Positions 19,301-26,930 of a stretch of DNA of 30,493 nt are shown in pieces. The notes under the pieces are model-generated. The model saw only the letters and a program-made list of their open reading frames with translations, was not told where the DNA came from and did not search any database. The number at the start of each line of letters is the position of its first letter. Position 1 is the first letter of the stretch. The DNA is from a virus: the IMG/VR virus record IMGVR_UViG_3300030102_006226, positions 1 to 30,493 of that record. One strand, given 5' to 3'. The position numbers and the translations under genes were made by a program.

Positions 19301-22300
19301 TTGAAACAGTTAATAGTTATAATACTTTAAACTATAGTAAAGATATACCATTTGTATTTGATAGATTTGCTTCTGATTTTATTGATTTTAGACCTAGAGT
19401 AGAACCATTTACAGCAAATAATAAATCACCTTTTAGTTTCGGATCTAGATCTTTTGCAAATTCACAATCTGAAATTATAGTATCTAAAAAAAGTATTGTA
19501 GTTGATTATTCATATTATCAAGGTAGAGTTGATAGACTTTATTTAACAAAAGATGGTGTATTTAGTGTTAAAGAAGGAAAACCATCTAGATTACCTAAAT
19601 TACCCCTACCAAATGAAGAGGGATTTGAAGTAGCTTCAATTTCATATCCACCATATGTTCGCAATGCTAATAGAGAAGTTGTTGTAAAAACAATAAAACA
19701 TAAAAGATATACTATGAAAGACATTGGTAGTCTTGAAAATAGAATTAAAAACTTAGAAAATTACACTACTTTATCTTTACTTGAGACAGATACTAAAAAT
19801 CTATCAATTAAAGATCCAAACACTGGATTAGATAAATTTAAATCTGGATTTTTTGTAGATAATTTTAAAGATCATAGGACACATAATTTAAAAGGAGAAT
19901 CTAAATTTGATATCGATCTTACTAGAGGTGAATGTAGACCAAGATCTACTGAAAGAAATGTTCCCTTAATGCATGAAACAAAAACAACATTATCAAATCC
20001 AATTACATCTGATTATAGATGGGTAGAAGATTTTGTTGATGGTAATATTTCAAGAAATGGCCCTGCATTAGTTTTAAAACATACAGAAGTTGAATTTTTA
20101 TCTCAACCATTTGCAACAAAAACAGAAAATCTTAATCCTTTCCATATAGCTCTTTACGCAGGAACAATAGAATTAAATCCAGAATCTGATTTTTGGATTG
20201 AAGAGGTTCCATTGGGTGCACCTGATATTTTCAAAATTGATAGTGCATATAGTGCTATTGCAGAAATTTTAGGAGTAGAAGATCGTGAAAATGGTGGAAT
20301 GGCCTCTAGTTTTTGGAATTCACATGAACAGACTTGGAATGGTCGTGATAGTGCTACATTATTAGGTGAAGAAATAACTGATACTACTGTTTTATCTGAA
20401 AATACAACTGTAGAACATTTAACTGGAAATGGTGTTAGAGATATAACAACAAATACTCAAGAATTATTAAATACAATCACACAAACATTTGAAGAAACTG
20501 GAATTGAAAAAACATTTAATCTTCAATTAACACCTAATGATGAGGTTATTGATTTAGGAAATAAAGTAGTAGGAGTTGATGTTTTATATAATGTTAGATC
20601 TAGAAATATCGAAATTGTTGGTAGGAAATTAAAACCAAATACAAGGTATTATGTTTTCATGGAAAACATTGACATGTCAGCGTACGCTGTTCCTAAACTC
20701 TTACCAATAACCATGAACAGAGGTTCATTTTCAGTTAACGATATAGTTGATAGTGCAAATCCACCTGGATCTGCTACTGCAAGTATAAGATTTAGAGTAG
20801 CATCTGCAAATCATAAAATCGGCCCATATAACAACGCTAGTGAGATATATTCAAATAATCCATATAACAGAGAATCTTTATCTAGTGCATATTCTAGCAC
20901 TAGTACAATTTTAAACGTTGATACTGGCGGGTTAGCGTTCCATACAACTCCAGATCATTTGGGATGGGTTAAAAAAGATATGAAATTAGTGGATATTAAT
21001 GGAAATGCAGAAGCAACTATTGGTGATTTAAGTTTAGTGAGTGATGAAAAAGGTGATTTAATTTTTTCATTACATATACCAGATCCAACAGTAGAGGGCA
21101 ATCCATTATTTTCTACAGGTAATAATACGATTAGAATTACTACTAGTCCTACAAATGCAAGTCAGTTAGACGCTGGTGAAAGTTCAGCAGAGGCAAATTA
21201 TCTTGCTAGTGGATACCAAACAAATACTCAAGAACAATCTTTATCAATTAGAAGTCCTCAAGTTGAAAGAAGACAAGTCGGATCCGATCAGCCTATTTCT
21301 AGAATATTTACTGACACTAGACAAGAAGAAGAAACTGTGGAGAATATTACAGATACTGGTTGGTATGATCCTCTAGCACAATCATTCTTAGTTGAAAGAG
21401 ATAAGTATCAAGATGGAATCTTTATTACCAGTGGTGAACTATTCTTCAAGACTAAAGATGATACTGTTCCTGTAACCGTGCAGTTAAGAACAATGCGTGA
21501 TGGTACTCCCACAACAACAATATTACCTTTTGGTGAAACACAAATAGATTCATCAGAGGTTAAGTTATCAAATGATGGTAGTATTCCTACAAACTTTAAA
21601 TTTAAAACACCAGTTTATTTGCAGAGTGGGTATGAATATTGTATAGTTTTAATTGCACCTACACAAAAATATAATACATTCATTACTAGAATGGGTGAGG
21701 AAGATCTAATACTTCAATCAGTAAGTAATAGACAACCATATCTTGGTTCATTATTTAAATCACAAAACAGTTCTACATGGGATCCTAGCCAATTAGAAGA
21801 CCTTAAATTTAAATTGAATAAAGCAAAATTTGTTACTAATACACCTTCTAGTGTTCTTCTTCCTAATAGTGAATTACTTCTACAAAAAATTAAAAAAACA
21901 AATCCAGTAACAGGATATTCTAAGAGATTAAACATTTCTATAGCATCAAATTCAACAACTTTTGAATCTGGATCCGAAGTTAGACAAGGAACAAATACTG
22001 GTAAAGTAACTGCTTCTGGTGGAAAAATAACTACAACTGGATCGGGAACCGTTAAAGTAGTTGCAAATACTGGAATAGGATTAACAGATGGAACATTTTC
22101 AGGTATTGGATTTACCAGTTTAAGTGGATTTGGAGCTGGAGCAGTTGGAGTTGTAACTATAGCATCTAATACACTATCAGATAATAGTATTACCATTACA
22201 AATGGTGGAACTGGATATCAAGTAGGTGATTTACTACTTATGAATTCTGTAGGATTTAATGGTTCAGGAGTAAGAGTAATAGTTCAAAATACTACTGACA

Positions 22301-23676
22301 CTAATTTACTTGTGGTTGATAATGTTAAGAATAATTTTATAGACAGTCAGGATATAACTCATGTTGCAATCAATGGAACTCAAACTGTGATTGGAAACTC
22401 TAATGTTACTGGAATTAGTTCAGACCCAATAAGAGATGGGTATACACTTAAATTTGATCATAGAAATCATGGAATGCACTCAAGCACTAATAGAGTAAGA
22501 GTATCCAATTTCCATCCAGATGTAAAACCAACTTCTTTAACTTCTAATATAGATGATGATACAACTACAATAGATCTTACAAGTGGATCAGACTTTACTA
22601 CATTTGAAGGAACTACAGTAGGAACAGGACATACTGGTTATCTATTAGTTGACAGAGAGGTTATTTCTTATAATGCAATAACAAATAATCAATTAACAAT
22701 TACAGATAGATCTGTTGATTCTAGTTTAAAATCAAATCATACTTCATCATCTCTAGTTTACAAATATGAATTTAATGGATTTTCATTGAGAAAAATAAAT
22801 ACAGATCACAATATTGATTCAAGAGAAAGAACGTTTGATAGTTATCATTTAAAGGTTGCAACTGGAGGCAAAACATTTGATGCAACTAAAGTTGGTGGTG
22901 GTGGTGAACTTCATGTTTCTCAAAATATTCCATTCGAAGTGATTGATCCAAGAATTACATCAATAACACCTACTGGAACTAATGTAACTGGTAGAATAAA
23001 AACAACATCAGGAACTAGTTTAAGTGGAAATGAGGCATCATTTAATGATGAGGGATATGAAAACATAGCTCTCAACCAATTAAATTATCTTGATAGTCCA
23101 AGAATTATTGCATCAAAGATAAATGAAGAAGATTTATTAGGAAATGAAAAATCTTTTGGTTTAGAACTGACACTTTTAACTACAAAAGAAGATGTATCTC
23201 CTGTGGTTGATTTAGATACTTTAAATGTAATCACAATTAGTAATTTAGTTGATGATAAAGTGGTTGATTTTGAAACAGACAATAGACCAAAAATTTCTGG
23301 ATTAGATCCAAATACAGCAATTTATGAAACTAAAAAAATTAATTTAGAATTTATTTCAAATTCTATTTTCGTACAATTTGATGGACATAGAGAACCTGAA
23401 GGTCAGTTTAGAGTATTTTACAAGTTGTTTAGGGGGGATGGTGATGATAAGAATCAAAATTACATACCATTTAATGGAAATGGGTTGCCCGATAAGGATG
23501 TAAATGCAAATGTTGGTAGGAATTCATTTAGTGAATATAAATTTACTGTTGAAAATACTGCACAGTTTAGTGGATTTATGATTAAAGTAGTCATGACATC
23601 TACAAATCAAGCAAAACCACCTAGACTTAAAAACTTTAGAGCAATAGCTTTAAGGTCATTCCAAATTGATGATTAA
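16342..23676 (+). CDS. Giant DUF4815-type virion structural protein (2,444 aa)
   Basis: A very large structural protein in the T4 gene 9-12 slot. The N-terminus (LNVSPYFDDFNENKNYHKV, then FKPGFPVQARELTTLQSILQ, residues about 6-47) is the hallmark opening of the DUF4815 family of large marine myoviruses. A conserved middle helix follows near 1123-1150 (YTMKDIGSLENRIKNLENYT), and a later module begins at Trp1674 with WYDPLAQSFLVE and continues with GIFITSGELFF..KDDTVPVTVQLR. From about 1870 it carries decorating modules also found in the gp7-like protein: GGTGYQVGD, a His-rich segment near 2038, and an RG-type loop at about 2073-2140. Its position suggests a distal baseplate or fibre-attachment role, which is inference. 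The stop overlaps the next start as TAATG. Confidence 0.88.
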   Translation: MPQNTNLNVSPYFDDFNENKNYHKVLFKPGFPVQARELTTLQSILQNQVEKFGRHFFKEGSMIIPGGTFYDDRYFAVKIDPNFLNIPVNNYTKILADNNIKIVGDTSGVEATVVNRLTAAESIDGFDTLYVKYSKSGSDGITRVFQDGENLITLSGINFLNTSIAANSQFARCIISSSTSTASSFSVNEGVYFIRGFFVKTIASTVILDQYSNSPSYRVGFLIKEEKTSASSVNSDLYDNALGFSNEAAPGADRLKISTTLHKKSLDDIDDKDFVELLRVENGIVREMVTKTEYNIFARELARRTYDESGDYYIRPFSLDVRESLNDRVGNRGIYFDTQQTQNGNTPSDDIISLQVSSGKAYIRGYEVDKISSSSIDVLKPRTTKLEENVSVPVRIGKSMEITNILGSPPVGFTATPIKLLDRRLDADKSAHNSATIIGNARVYDYSQKSITGIGVTTFDLKFYDFQLYTVLELASTITHGVDAHIKGKFSGAVGYAALGAKTNVSEVTLRDVTGEFQINEPLIVNGSEKGNNIKSIIDNSFEDIKSVHSDIGEINSVGTGNTTFAADTVLDRTKQVFDKNVDFNITGGSKLKSAQVADFRSQLKVGDIISYAKNGNVDPTFNTVTNVEKTEVTLQLNADVSGVCKGAVSNLNPVSVSVVIPTLNASDDNGFRIKLADKFVSSMNVLDSSCVIRKQIATSSAFSNSQVTFNISDVTGLNTDDLFFEPFTTSNYTLEIDTTSDSGFVETLRDSMVNVATNGKSIEIKGLSKTTGDAVLTAAIKRSKLSSKEKSITRCSNLVVSKSESEASGTGGTTLNDGLTHSEFYGTRVQDEEISLNVPEVTRVLAILESNDVNDPDLPTISVTDATASFTGNVTVGEQFIGGRSGAVARVVSILSPSQLTFVYENQNIFEVGENISLKISGIFAKLTSVLPGDRNLLRNFNLDDGQKLEFADYSRIVRKANAEKPSRKLRIIFDHLVNNEGTGTIETVNSYNTLNYSKDIPFVFDRFASDFIDFRPRVEPFTANNKSPFSFGSRSFANSQSEIIVSKKSIVVDYSYYQGRVDRLYLTKDGVFSVKEGKPSRLPKLPLPNEEGFEVASISYPPYVRNANREVVVKTIKHKRYTMKDIGSLENRIKNLENYTTLSLLETDTKNLSIKDPNTGLDKFKSGFFVDNFKDHRTHNLKGESKFDIDLTRGECRPRSTERNVPLMHETKTTLSNPITSDYRWVEDFVDGNISRNGPALVLKHTEVEFLSQPFATKTENLNPFHIALYAGTIELNPESDFWIEEVPLGAPDIFKIDSAYSAIAEILGVEDRENGGMASSFWNSHEQTWNGRDSATLLGEEITDTTVLSENTTVEHLTGNGVRDITTNTQELLNTITQTFEETGIEKTFNLQLTPNDEVIDLGNKVVGVDVLYNVRSRNIEIVGRKLKPNTRYYVFMENIDMSAYAVPKLLPITMNRGSFSVNDIVDSANPPGSATASIRFRVASANHKIGPYNNASEIYSNNPYNRESLSSAYSSTSTILNVDTGGLAFHTTPDHLGWVKKDMKLVDINGNAEATIGDLSLVSDEKGDLIFSLHIPDPTVEGNPLFSTGNNTIRITTSPTNASQLDAGESSAEANYLASGYQTNTQEQSLSIRSPQVERRQVGSDQPISRIFTDTRQEEETVENITDTGWYDPLAQSFLVERDKYQDGIFITSGELFFKTKDDTVPVTVQLRTMRDGTPTTTILPFGETQIDSSEVKLSNDGSIPTNFKFKTPVYLQSGYEYCIVLIAPTQKYNTFITRMGEEDLILQSVSNRQPYLGSLFKSQNSSTWDPSQLEDLKFKLNKAKFVTNTPSSVLLPNSELLLQKIKKTNPVTGYSKRLNISIASNSTTFESGSEVRQGTNTGKVTASGGKITTTGSGTVKVVANTGIGLTDGTFSGIGFTSLSGFGAGAVGVVTIASNTLSDNSITITNGGTGYQVGDLLLMNSVGFNGSGVRVIVQNTTDTNLLVVDNVKNNFIDSQDITHVAINGTQTVIGNSNVTGISSDPIRDGYTLKFDHRNHGMHSSTNRVRVSNFHPDVKPTSLTSNIDDDTTTIDLTSGSDFTTFEGTTVGTGHTGYLLVDREVISYNAITNNQLTITDRSVDSSLKSNHTSSSLVYKYEFNGFSLRKINTDHNIDSRERTFDSYHLKVATGGKTFDATKVGGGGELHVSQNIPFEVIDPRITSITPTGTNVTGRIKTTSGTSLSGNEASFNDEGYENIALNQLNYLDSPRIIASKINEEDLLGNEKSFGLELTLLTTKEDVSPVVDLDTLNVITISNLVDDKVVDFETDNRPKISGLDPNTAIYETKKINLEFISNSIFVQFDGHREPEGQFRVFYKLFRGDGDDKNQNYIPFNGNGLPDKDVNANVGRNSFSEYKFTVENTAQFSGFMIKVVMTSTNQAKPPRLKNFRAIALRSFQIDD

Positions 23677-23900
23677 TGGAAAAGTATTTAAAGGTTGATT
23701 CTGATGTATCTTTAGTTAGAGATACGTTATCTAATGCAATTATAAATCAAAATAAAGGTGAATTTGATAAATTTTTAAAAGTTTCCCAGAAAAAATACGA
23801 GGAAAAAAGAAAATTTGATATTATGCGTAGTGATTTAGATTCTCTAAAACAGGATATGAACGAGATAAAAACTCTCCTTAAAAATATTATGGATAAATGA
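23676..23900 (+). CDS. Small coiled-coil protein (74 aa)
   Basis: Translation is coupled to the DUF4815 gene through TAATG. The 74-aa product is strongly helical and charged. The C-terminal half, RSDLDSLKQDMNEIKTLLKN, shows a heptad-like spacing of Leu, Met and Ile and probably forms a coiled coil. There is no signal or membrane segment. Similar short proteins follow the large structural gene in marine T4-like phages, from memory. It may be a small structural or chaperone partner of the DUF4815 protein; T4 uses dedicated chaperones such as gp57A and gp38 for fibre folding, but there is no sequence evidence linking it to them. Confidence 0.8.
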   Translation: MEKYLKVDSDVSLVRDTLSNAIINQNKGEFDKFLKVSQKKYEEKRKFDIMRSDLDSLKQDMNEIKTLLKNIMDK

Positions 23901-23902
23901 TT

Positions 23903-23910
23903 TATAAATA
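23903..23910 (+). promoter_or_regulatory. T4-type late promoter TATAAATA before the fibre cassette
   Basis: An exact late-promoter match starting two bases after the preceding stop codon and ending 29 bases before the ATG at 23940, in a 39-base intergenic gap. It would serve the fibre cassette and possibly gp13-gp14 downstream. Confidence 0.75.
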
Positions 23911-23939
23911 TTCCAAGATAGATTCTAATTAGTTAAATA

Positions 23940-24278
23940 ATGGCAGCATATATTAGTAACATAGTAATTGATGCTGGTGCAGATTTTGACCAAGTTTTTA
24001 ATTTAGAAACTTCGGCAAATTCACCTTTAGATTTGACTGGTTTTACGGCCACTTCAAAACTAAAGAAACATCCTGCTTCATTAAAAGAAAAGGCCTCTTT
24101 TTCAGTTTCTTTTCCGAACCGAACTCAGGGTCAATTGAAAATTTCGTTGGGATCTTCAATAACATCTGCCATAAAAGCAGGTAGATATAGTTATGATGTG
24201 TTATTAAATGATGGTTCTTTAAAAACAAGAATTGTTAGTGGAAGTGCGATTGTTACTGCTGGAGTTACTACAGGTTAA
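23940..24278 (+). CDS. Small beta-rich virion protein (112 aa)
   Basis: First gene of the fibre cassette, 112 aa. The sequence has an IVIDAGADFDQVFNL opening followed by LDLTGFTATSKLKKHP, a central segment ending GQLKISLGSSITSAIKAGRYSYDVLL, and a G-V-T-T-G end. This order (dissipating-charge start, 'LTGxTxxxxxR', 'GxxxxxL...t..l..G.Y.YdV') is typical of phage baseplate-upper-protein-like domains with an immunoglobulin-like fold. It is likely an adaptor between baseplate and fibre, by analogy. The next gene starts five bases after its stop. Confidence 0.78.
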   Translation: MAAYISNIVIDAGADFDQVFNLETSANSPLDLTGFTATSKLKKHPASLKEKASFSVSFPNRTQGQLKISLGSSITSAIKAGRYSYDVLLNDGSLKTRIVSGSAIVTAGVTTG

Positions 24279-24283
24279 TCTAT

Positions 24284-24511
24284 ATGGCTAATATAAAAGT
24301 CAGAGTCGGTTCAAGAAACGCTAATAAAGTTATATCCACAATATCTGGTGGAGGTGATACTTTAGTTGGACTATCAGATGTTGACATATCTGGTGGTTTA
24401 CAAAATGGAATGGTATTAGTTTTTAACGCAGCAACAAGTAAATTCGAAGCAACCTTGGATTTTACACCAGGAGCAACACAAAATTTAGACATTAACGGGG
24501 GAAGTTTTTAA
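24284..24511 (+). CDS. Small virion/fibre-associated protein (75 aa)
   Basis: 75 aa, MANIKVRVGSRNANKV... ending ...NLDINGGSF. It is glycine-rich and beta-prone, with the segment VGLSDVDISGGLQNGMVLVFNAATSKFEA. That pattern ('L.DVdisg...G.vL.yn..t.kwe') is common in the shaft repeats of phage tail fibres. The stop codon directly abuts the ATG of the 473-aa fibre-like gene (TAAATG). It is probably a short fibre accessory or a split-off fibre module. I cannot assign it more precisely. Confidence 0.75.
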   Translation: MANIKVRVGSRNANKVISTISGGGDTLVGLSDVDISGGLQNGMVLVFNAATSKFEATLDFTPGATQNLDINGGSF

Positions 24512-25933
24512 ATGGCCAGCATAATACGAGTAAGAAGATCGACTGGCACTGCTGCACCTGCAACCATAAACTTTGGTGAACTTGCGGTCACAGTTTCAAG
24601 CGGAACTCAAGGTAATTTAGGTGGAAGATTATTTGTTGGTGATAATACAAATCCAGATCCAGATCCGATAGTTATTGGTGGTAAATATTACACCGATATG
24701 ATGCAAAATACACCAGGTTCGGTGAAAGATGGTGCTAATATTCACAATCCGTCTTTAAGTAATGGATTTATACCAATTCTAGATGTTAGTTACACTGGAC
24801 ATCCTGGTGGTAGTTCTTCAGGATTTGGGCCAGCATATGCATCACAAGTTTTACCAAGAGTTGATACATGGACAGTAGATAATCTTACAATTGATGGAAA
24901 TACAATATATTCAAATAATAATGATGGAGATATAAAATTTGTAACTAACGGTGGTGGTCAAGTCATTATTAATGATGATACTAAATTGACTTTTGGTGCA
25001 AGTGAGGATTCAAGTATAGAATATGATGAAGATGGAACAGATAAAGTTCAAGTAACTGGTGCACCTTGGGTGTATAATGGAGTTCCTGTTGAAATAATTA
25101 CTCCTCCAGGTGGTGGTGAATTCATTGTTGATAATATTGGTATTTCTTCTAATGTAATTAGATCTAAATCTGGTGGTGGAAATACAATATTCATTGACCC
25201 ATTTCCAGATGGTTTAGATAGTGATGGAATGGTGATAATTAAAGGTAGTTTACAGGTTGATGGAACAACCACCACAGTTAACTCTACAAACACAACATTA
25301 AATGATCCAATAATGAATATTGGTGATGTTGTGAGTAAGAGAACTGTAATGGCAGTTGTTGGTTCTGGAACTTCTGAAATTACTTTAGATTCAATTGTTG
25401 GTATTAATACTGGAGACCAAATAAGTGGTAGTTCCTCGTTACCAGGTGCAGGTACGACAACCATACACTCTTCTTCAGGATCATCAATTTTTATTGACGG
25501 GCAAACAACTGCTGGTATAACATCTACTACTCAACTGACAATTACTCACGGATTTGATACAAATACTGATCGTGGTATTACTTTTAATTACAATACAAGC
25601 ACTGGAATAGCAAATAATAAACTTGGATTTTTTGGATTTGATGATAGTAGACTTGCAGTTGATAATAGTAGAATGTGGACTTATGTTCCTGAAGCTACTA
25701 ATACTGGTAATGTTATAAGTGGTACAAAAGGTTTCCTAGATATACGTGGAATATATTTCCAACCTGGTGAATTTGCTACTGCTGGTAATGGTATTGTTTA
25801 TGCTGATAGCACTGGTAGATCAATAGTTTCTGCTGGTACAACTGCTGGTATAACTACTTCAAACTTTGTACTGACAACTGATGCCAGTGGCACACCTAAA
25901 TGGACAACAACTATAGACGGAGGACAATTCTAA
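24512..25933 (+). CDS. Tail-fibre-like virion protein (473 aa)
   Basis: A 473-aa glycine, threonine and asparagine-rich protein. The N-terminus IIRVRRSTGTAAPATINFGELA, followed by GRLFVGDNTN and VIGGKYYTDMM, is a recognisable N-terminal attachment module of marine phage fibre proteins. Shaft-like segments follow: WTVDNLTIDGNTIYSNNNDGDI (about residue 121), then VIIKGSLQVDGTTTTVNSTN near 243-262, a very common fibre repeat. The C-terminus has LGFFGFDDSRLAV...GFLDIRGIYF. It is located where T4 has gene 12 and wac, so a short tail fibre or whisker-like function is plausible. No receptor-binding tip or intramolecular chaperone domain is recognisable. If it is the only fibre gene here, the long fibres must be encoded elsewhere. 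Confidence 0.85.
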   Translation: MASIIRVRRSTGTAAPATINFGELAVTVSSGTQGNLGGRLFVGDNTNPDPDPIVIGGKYYTDMMQNTPGSVKDGANIHNPSLSNGFIPILDVSYTGHPGGSSSGFGPAYASQVLPRVDTWTVDNLTIDGNTIYSNNNDGDIKFVTNGGGQVIINDDTKLTFGASEDSSIEYDEDGTDKVQVTGAPWVYNGVPVEIITPPGGGEFIVDNIGISSNVIRSKSGGGNTIFIDPFPDGLDSDGMVIIKGSLQVDGTTTTVNSTNTTLNDPIMNIGDVVSKRTVMAVVGSGTSEITLDSIVGINTGDQISGSSSLPGAGTTTIHSSSGSSIFIDGQTTAGITSTTQLTITHGFDTNTDRGITFNYNTSTGIANNKLGFFGFDDSRLAVDNSRMWTYVPEATNTGNVISGTKGFLDIRGIYFQPGEFATAGNGIVYADSTGRSIVSAGTTAGITTSNFVLTTDASGTPKWTTTIDGGQF

Positions 25934-25937
25934 TACT

Positions 25938-26114
25938 ATGAACAGTGAAGTTGATGTGAACATTTTGATTAGTCATTATCATAAAAAATTATCGACAATA
26001 GTTAATCAAAATATATTATTAGAGGCAAAAATGGAATCTATGTCAAAAGATTATATGCTTTTAAAAGAACAATTTGATGAATTGCAAAAATCCAAAAGAG
26101 GAATTAAGAAATGA
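25938..26114 (+). CDS. Small coiled-coil protein upstream of gp13 (58 aa)
   Basis: A 58-codon gene from ATG 25938 to TGA 26112-26114, four bases after the fibre stop and overlapping the gp13 start as ATGA. The product, MNSEVDVNILISHYHKK..., ends with KRGIKK and is predicted to be helical. Leu, Ile and Met recur at heptad-like positions through ILLEAKMESMSKDYMLLKEQ, suggesting a coiled coil. Its position and the coupled start argue for a genuine gene conserved with the neck operon. The function is unknown. Confidence 0.78.
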   Translation: MNSEVDVNILISHYHKKLSTIVNQNILLEAKMESMSKDYMLLKEQFDELQKSKRGIKK

Positions 26115-26926
26115 GTAAACCATCCACTAGACAGGAACTAATAGACTATTGTCTGCGAAGACTTGGATTTCCTGTGTTGGAAATTAATGTGGATGAAGAT
26201 CAAATTGAGGATTTAATTGATGATGCAATTCAATATTTTCAAAATCGTCATTTTGATGGTTCTGAAAGAATGTTATTGAAACATAAAATTACAAAAGAAA
26301 ATAGAGAAACATTAAGAACTGGAATTACCACCACAACAGCTGGATCAACGGTTGGTATCACAACAACTACTTTTGAAGAAAATCAAAACTTTATACAATT
26401 GCCAGATCATGTATTAGGTGTAGAAAGAGTCTTAAAAATGGATAATAACACTATATCCAGTGGATTATTTAATATAAAATATCAAATATTTTTAAATGAT
26501 CTTTACTATTATGGTGCACTTGATCTTTTAAATTATACGATGACCAAGACATACTTGGAGGATTTAAGTCGTATTATCACACCAGACACTCAAATAAGAT
26601 TCAATAGAAAGCGAGGAAGATTATATCTTGATATAGATTTTGAACAGATGAATGATGATACATTTATAGTAATCGATGGTTATCGTCTTTTAGATCCTAA
26701 TGATTCATCTAAAGTTTACAATGATTTTTGGTTAAAAAAATATGCAACTTCATTAATTAAAAAACAATGGGGAATGAACTTAATTAAGTTTCAAGGTGTA
26801 ATGTTACCTGGTGGAGTTCAATTGAATGGAAGACAAATATATGAAGATGCAATTAGAGAATTAGAAGAATTAGAAAATACACTCAAGACAGAATACGAAT
26901 TACCACCTCTTGACTTTATAGGATGA
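26111..26926 (+). CDS. 13: Neck protein gp13
   Basis: 271 aa against 309 in T4. gp13 completes the portal end of the filled head and, with gp14, forms the neck to which the tail joins. The N-terminal STRQELIDYCLRRLGFPV...DEDQIEDLIDDAIQYF...HFDG matches T4 gp13 ([29 protein letters not shown]..YHFDG). The C-terminal YATSLIKKQWG followed by FQGVMLPGGVQLNGRQIYEDA matches T4 (YATALAKELNG...[21 protein letters not shown]). Between them a Thr-rich insertion (about residues 73-90, TGITTTTAGSTVGITTTTF) is unlike T4. The start is preceded by GAGG at 26098-26101 with nine-base spacing and overlaps the previous stop (ATGA). Confidence 0.95.
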   Translation: MSKPSTRQELIDYCLRRLGFPVLEINVDEDQIEDLIDDAIQYFQNRHFDGSERMLLKHKITKENRETLRTGITTTTAGSTVGITTTTFEENQNFIQLPDHVLGVERVLKMDNNTISSGLFNIKYQIFLNDLYYYGALDLLNYTMTKTYLEDLSRIITPDTQIRFNRKRGRLYLDIDFEQMNDDTFIVIDGYRLLDPNDSSKVYNDFWLKKYATSLIKKQWGMNLIKFQGVMLPGGVQLNGRQIYEDAIRELEELENTLKTEYELPPLDFIG

Positions 26927-26930
26927 TATT

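Noticed and set aside
21714-22196. 160-codon open frame on the minus strand inside the DUF4815 gene
   Set aside because: Pro/Val-rich antisense of a Gly/Thr-rich beta-repeat region; no family resemblance and no start signals.
25048-25464. 138-codon minus-strand open frame opposite the fibre gene
   Set aside because: Antisense of a Thr/Gly-rich fibre shaft; composition is explained by the sense strand.
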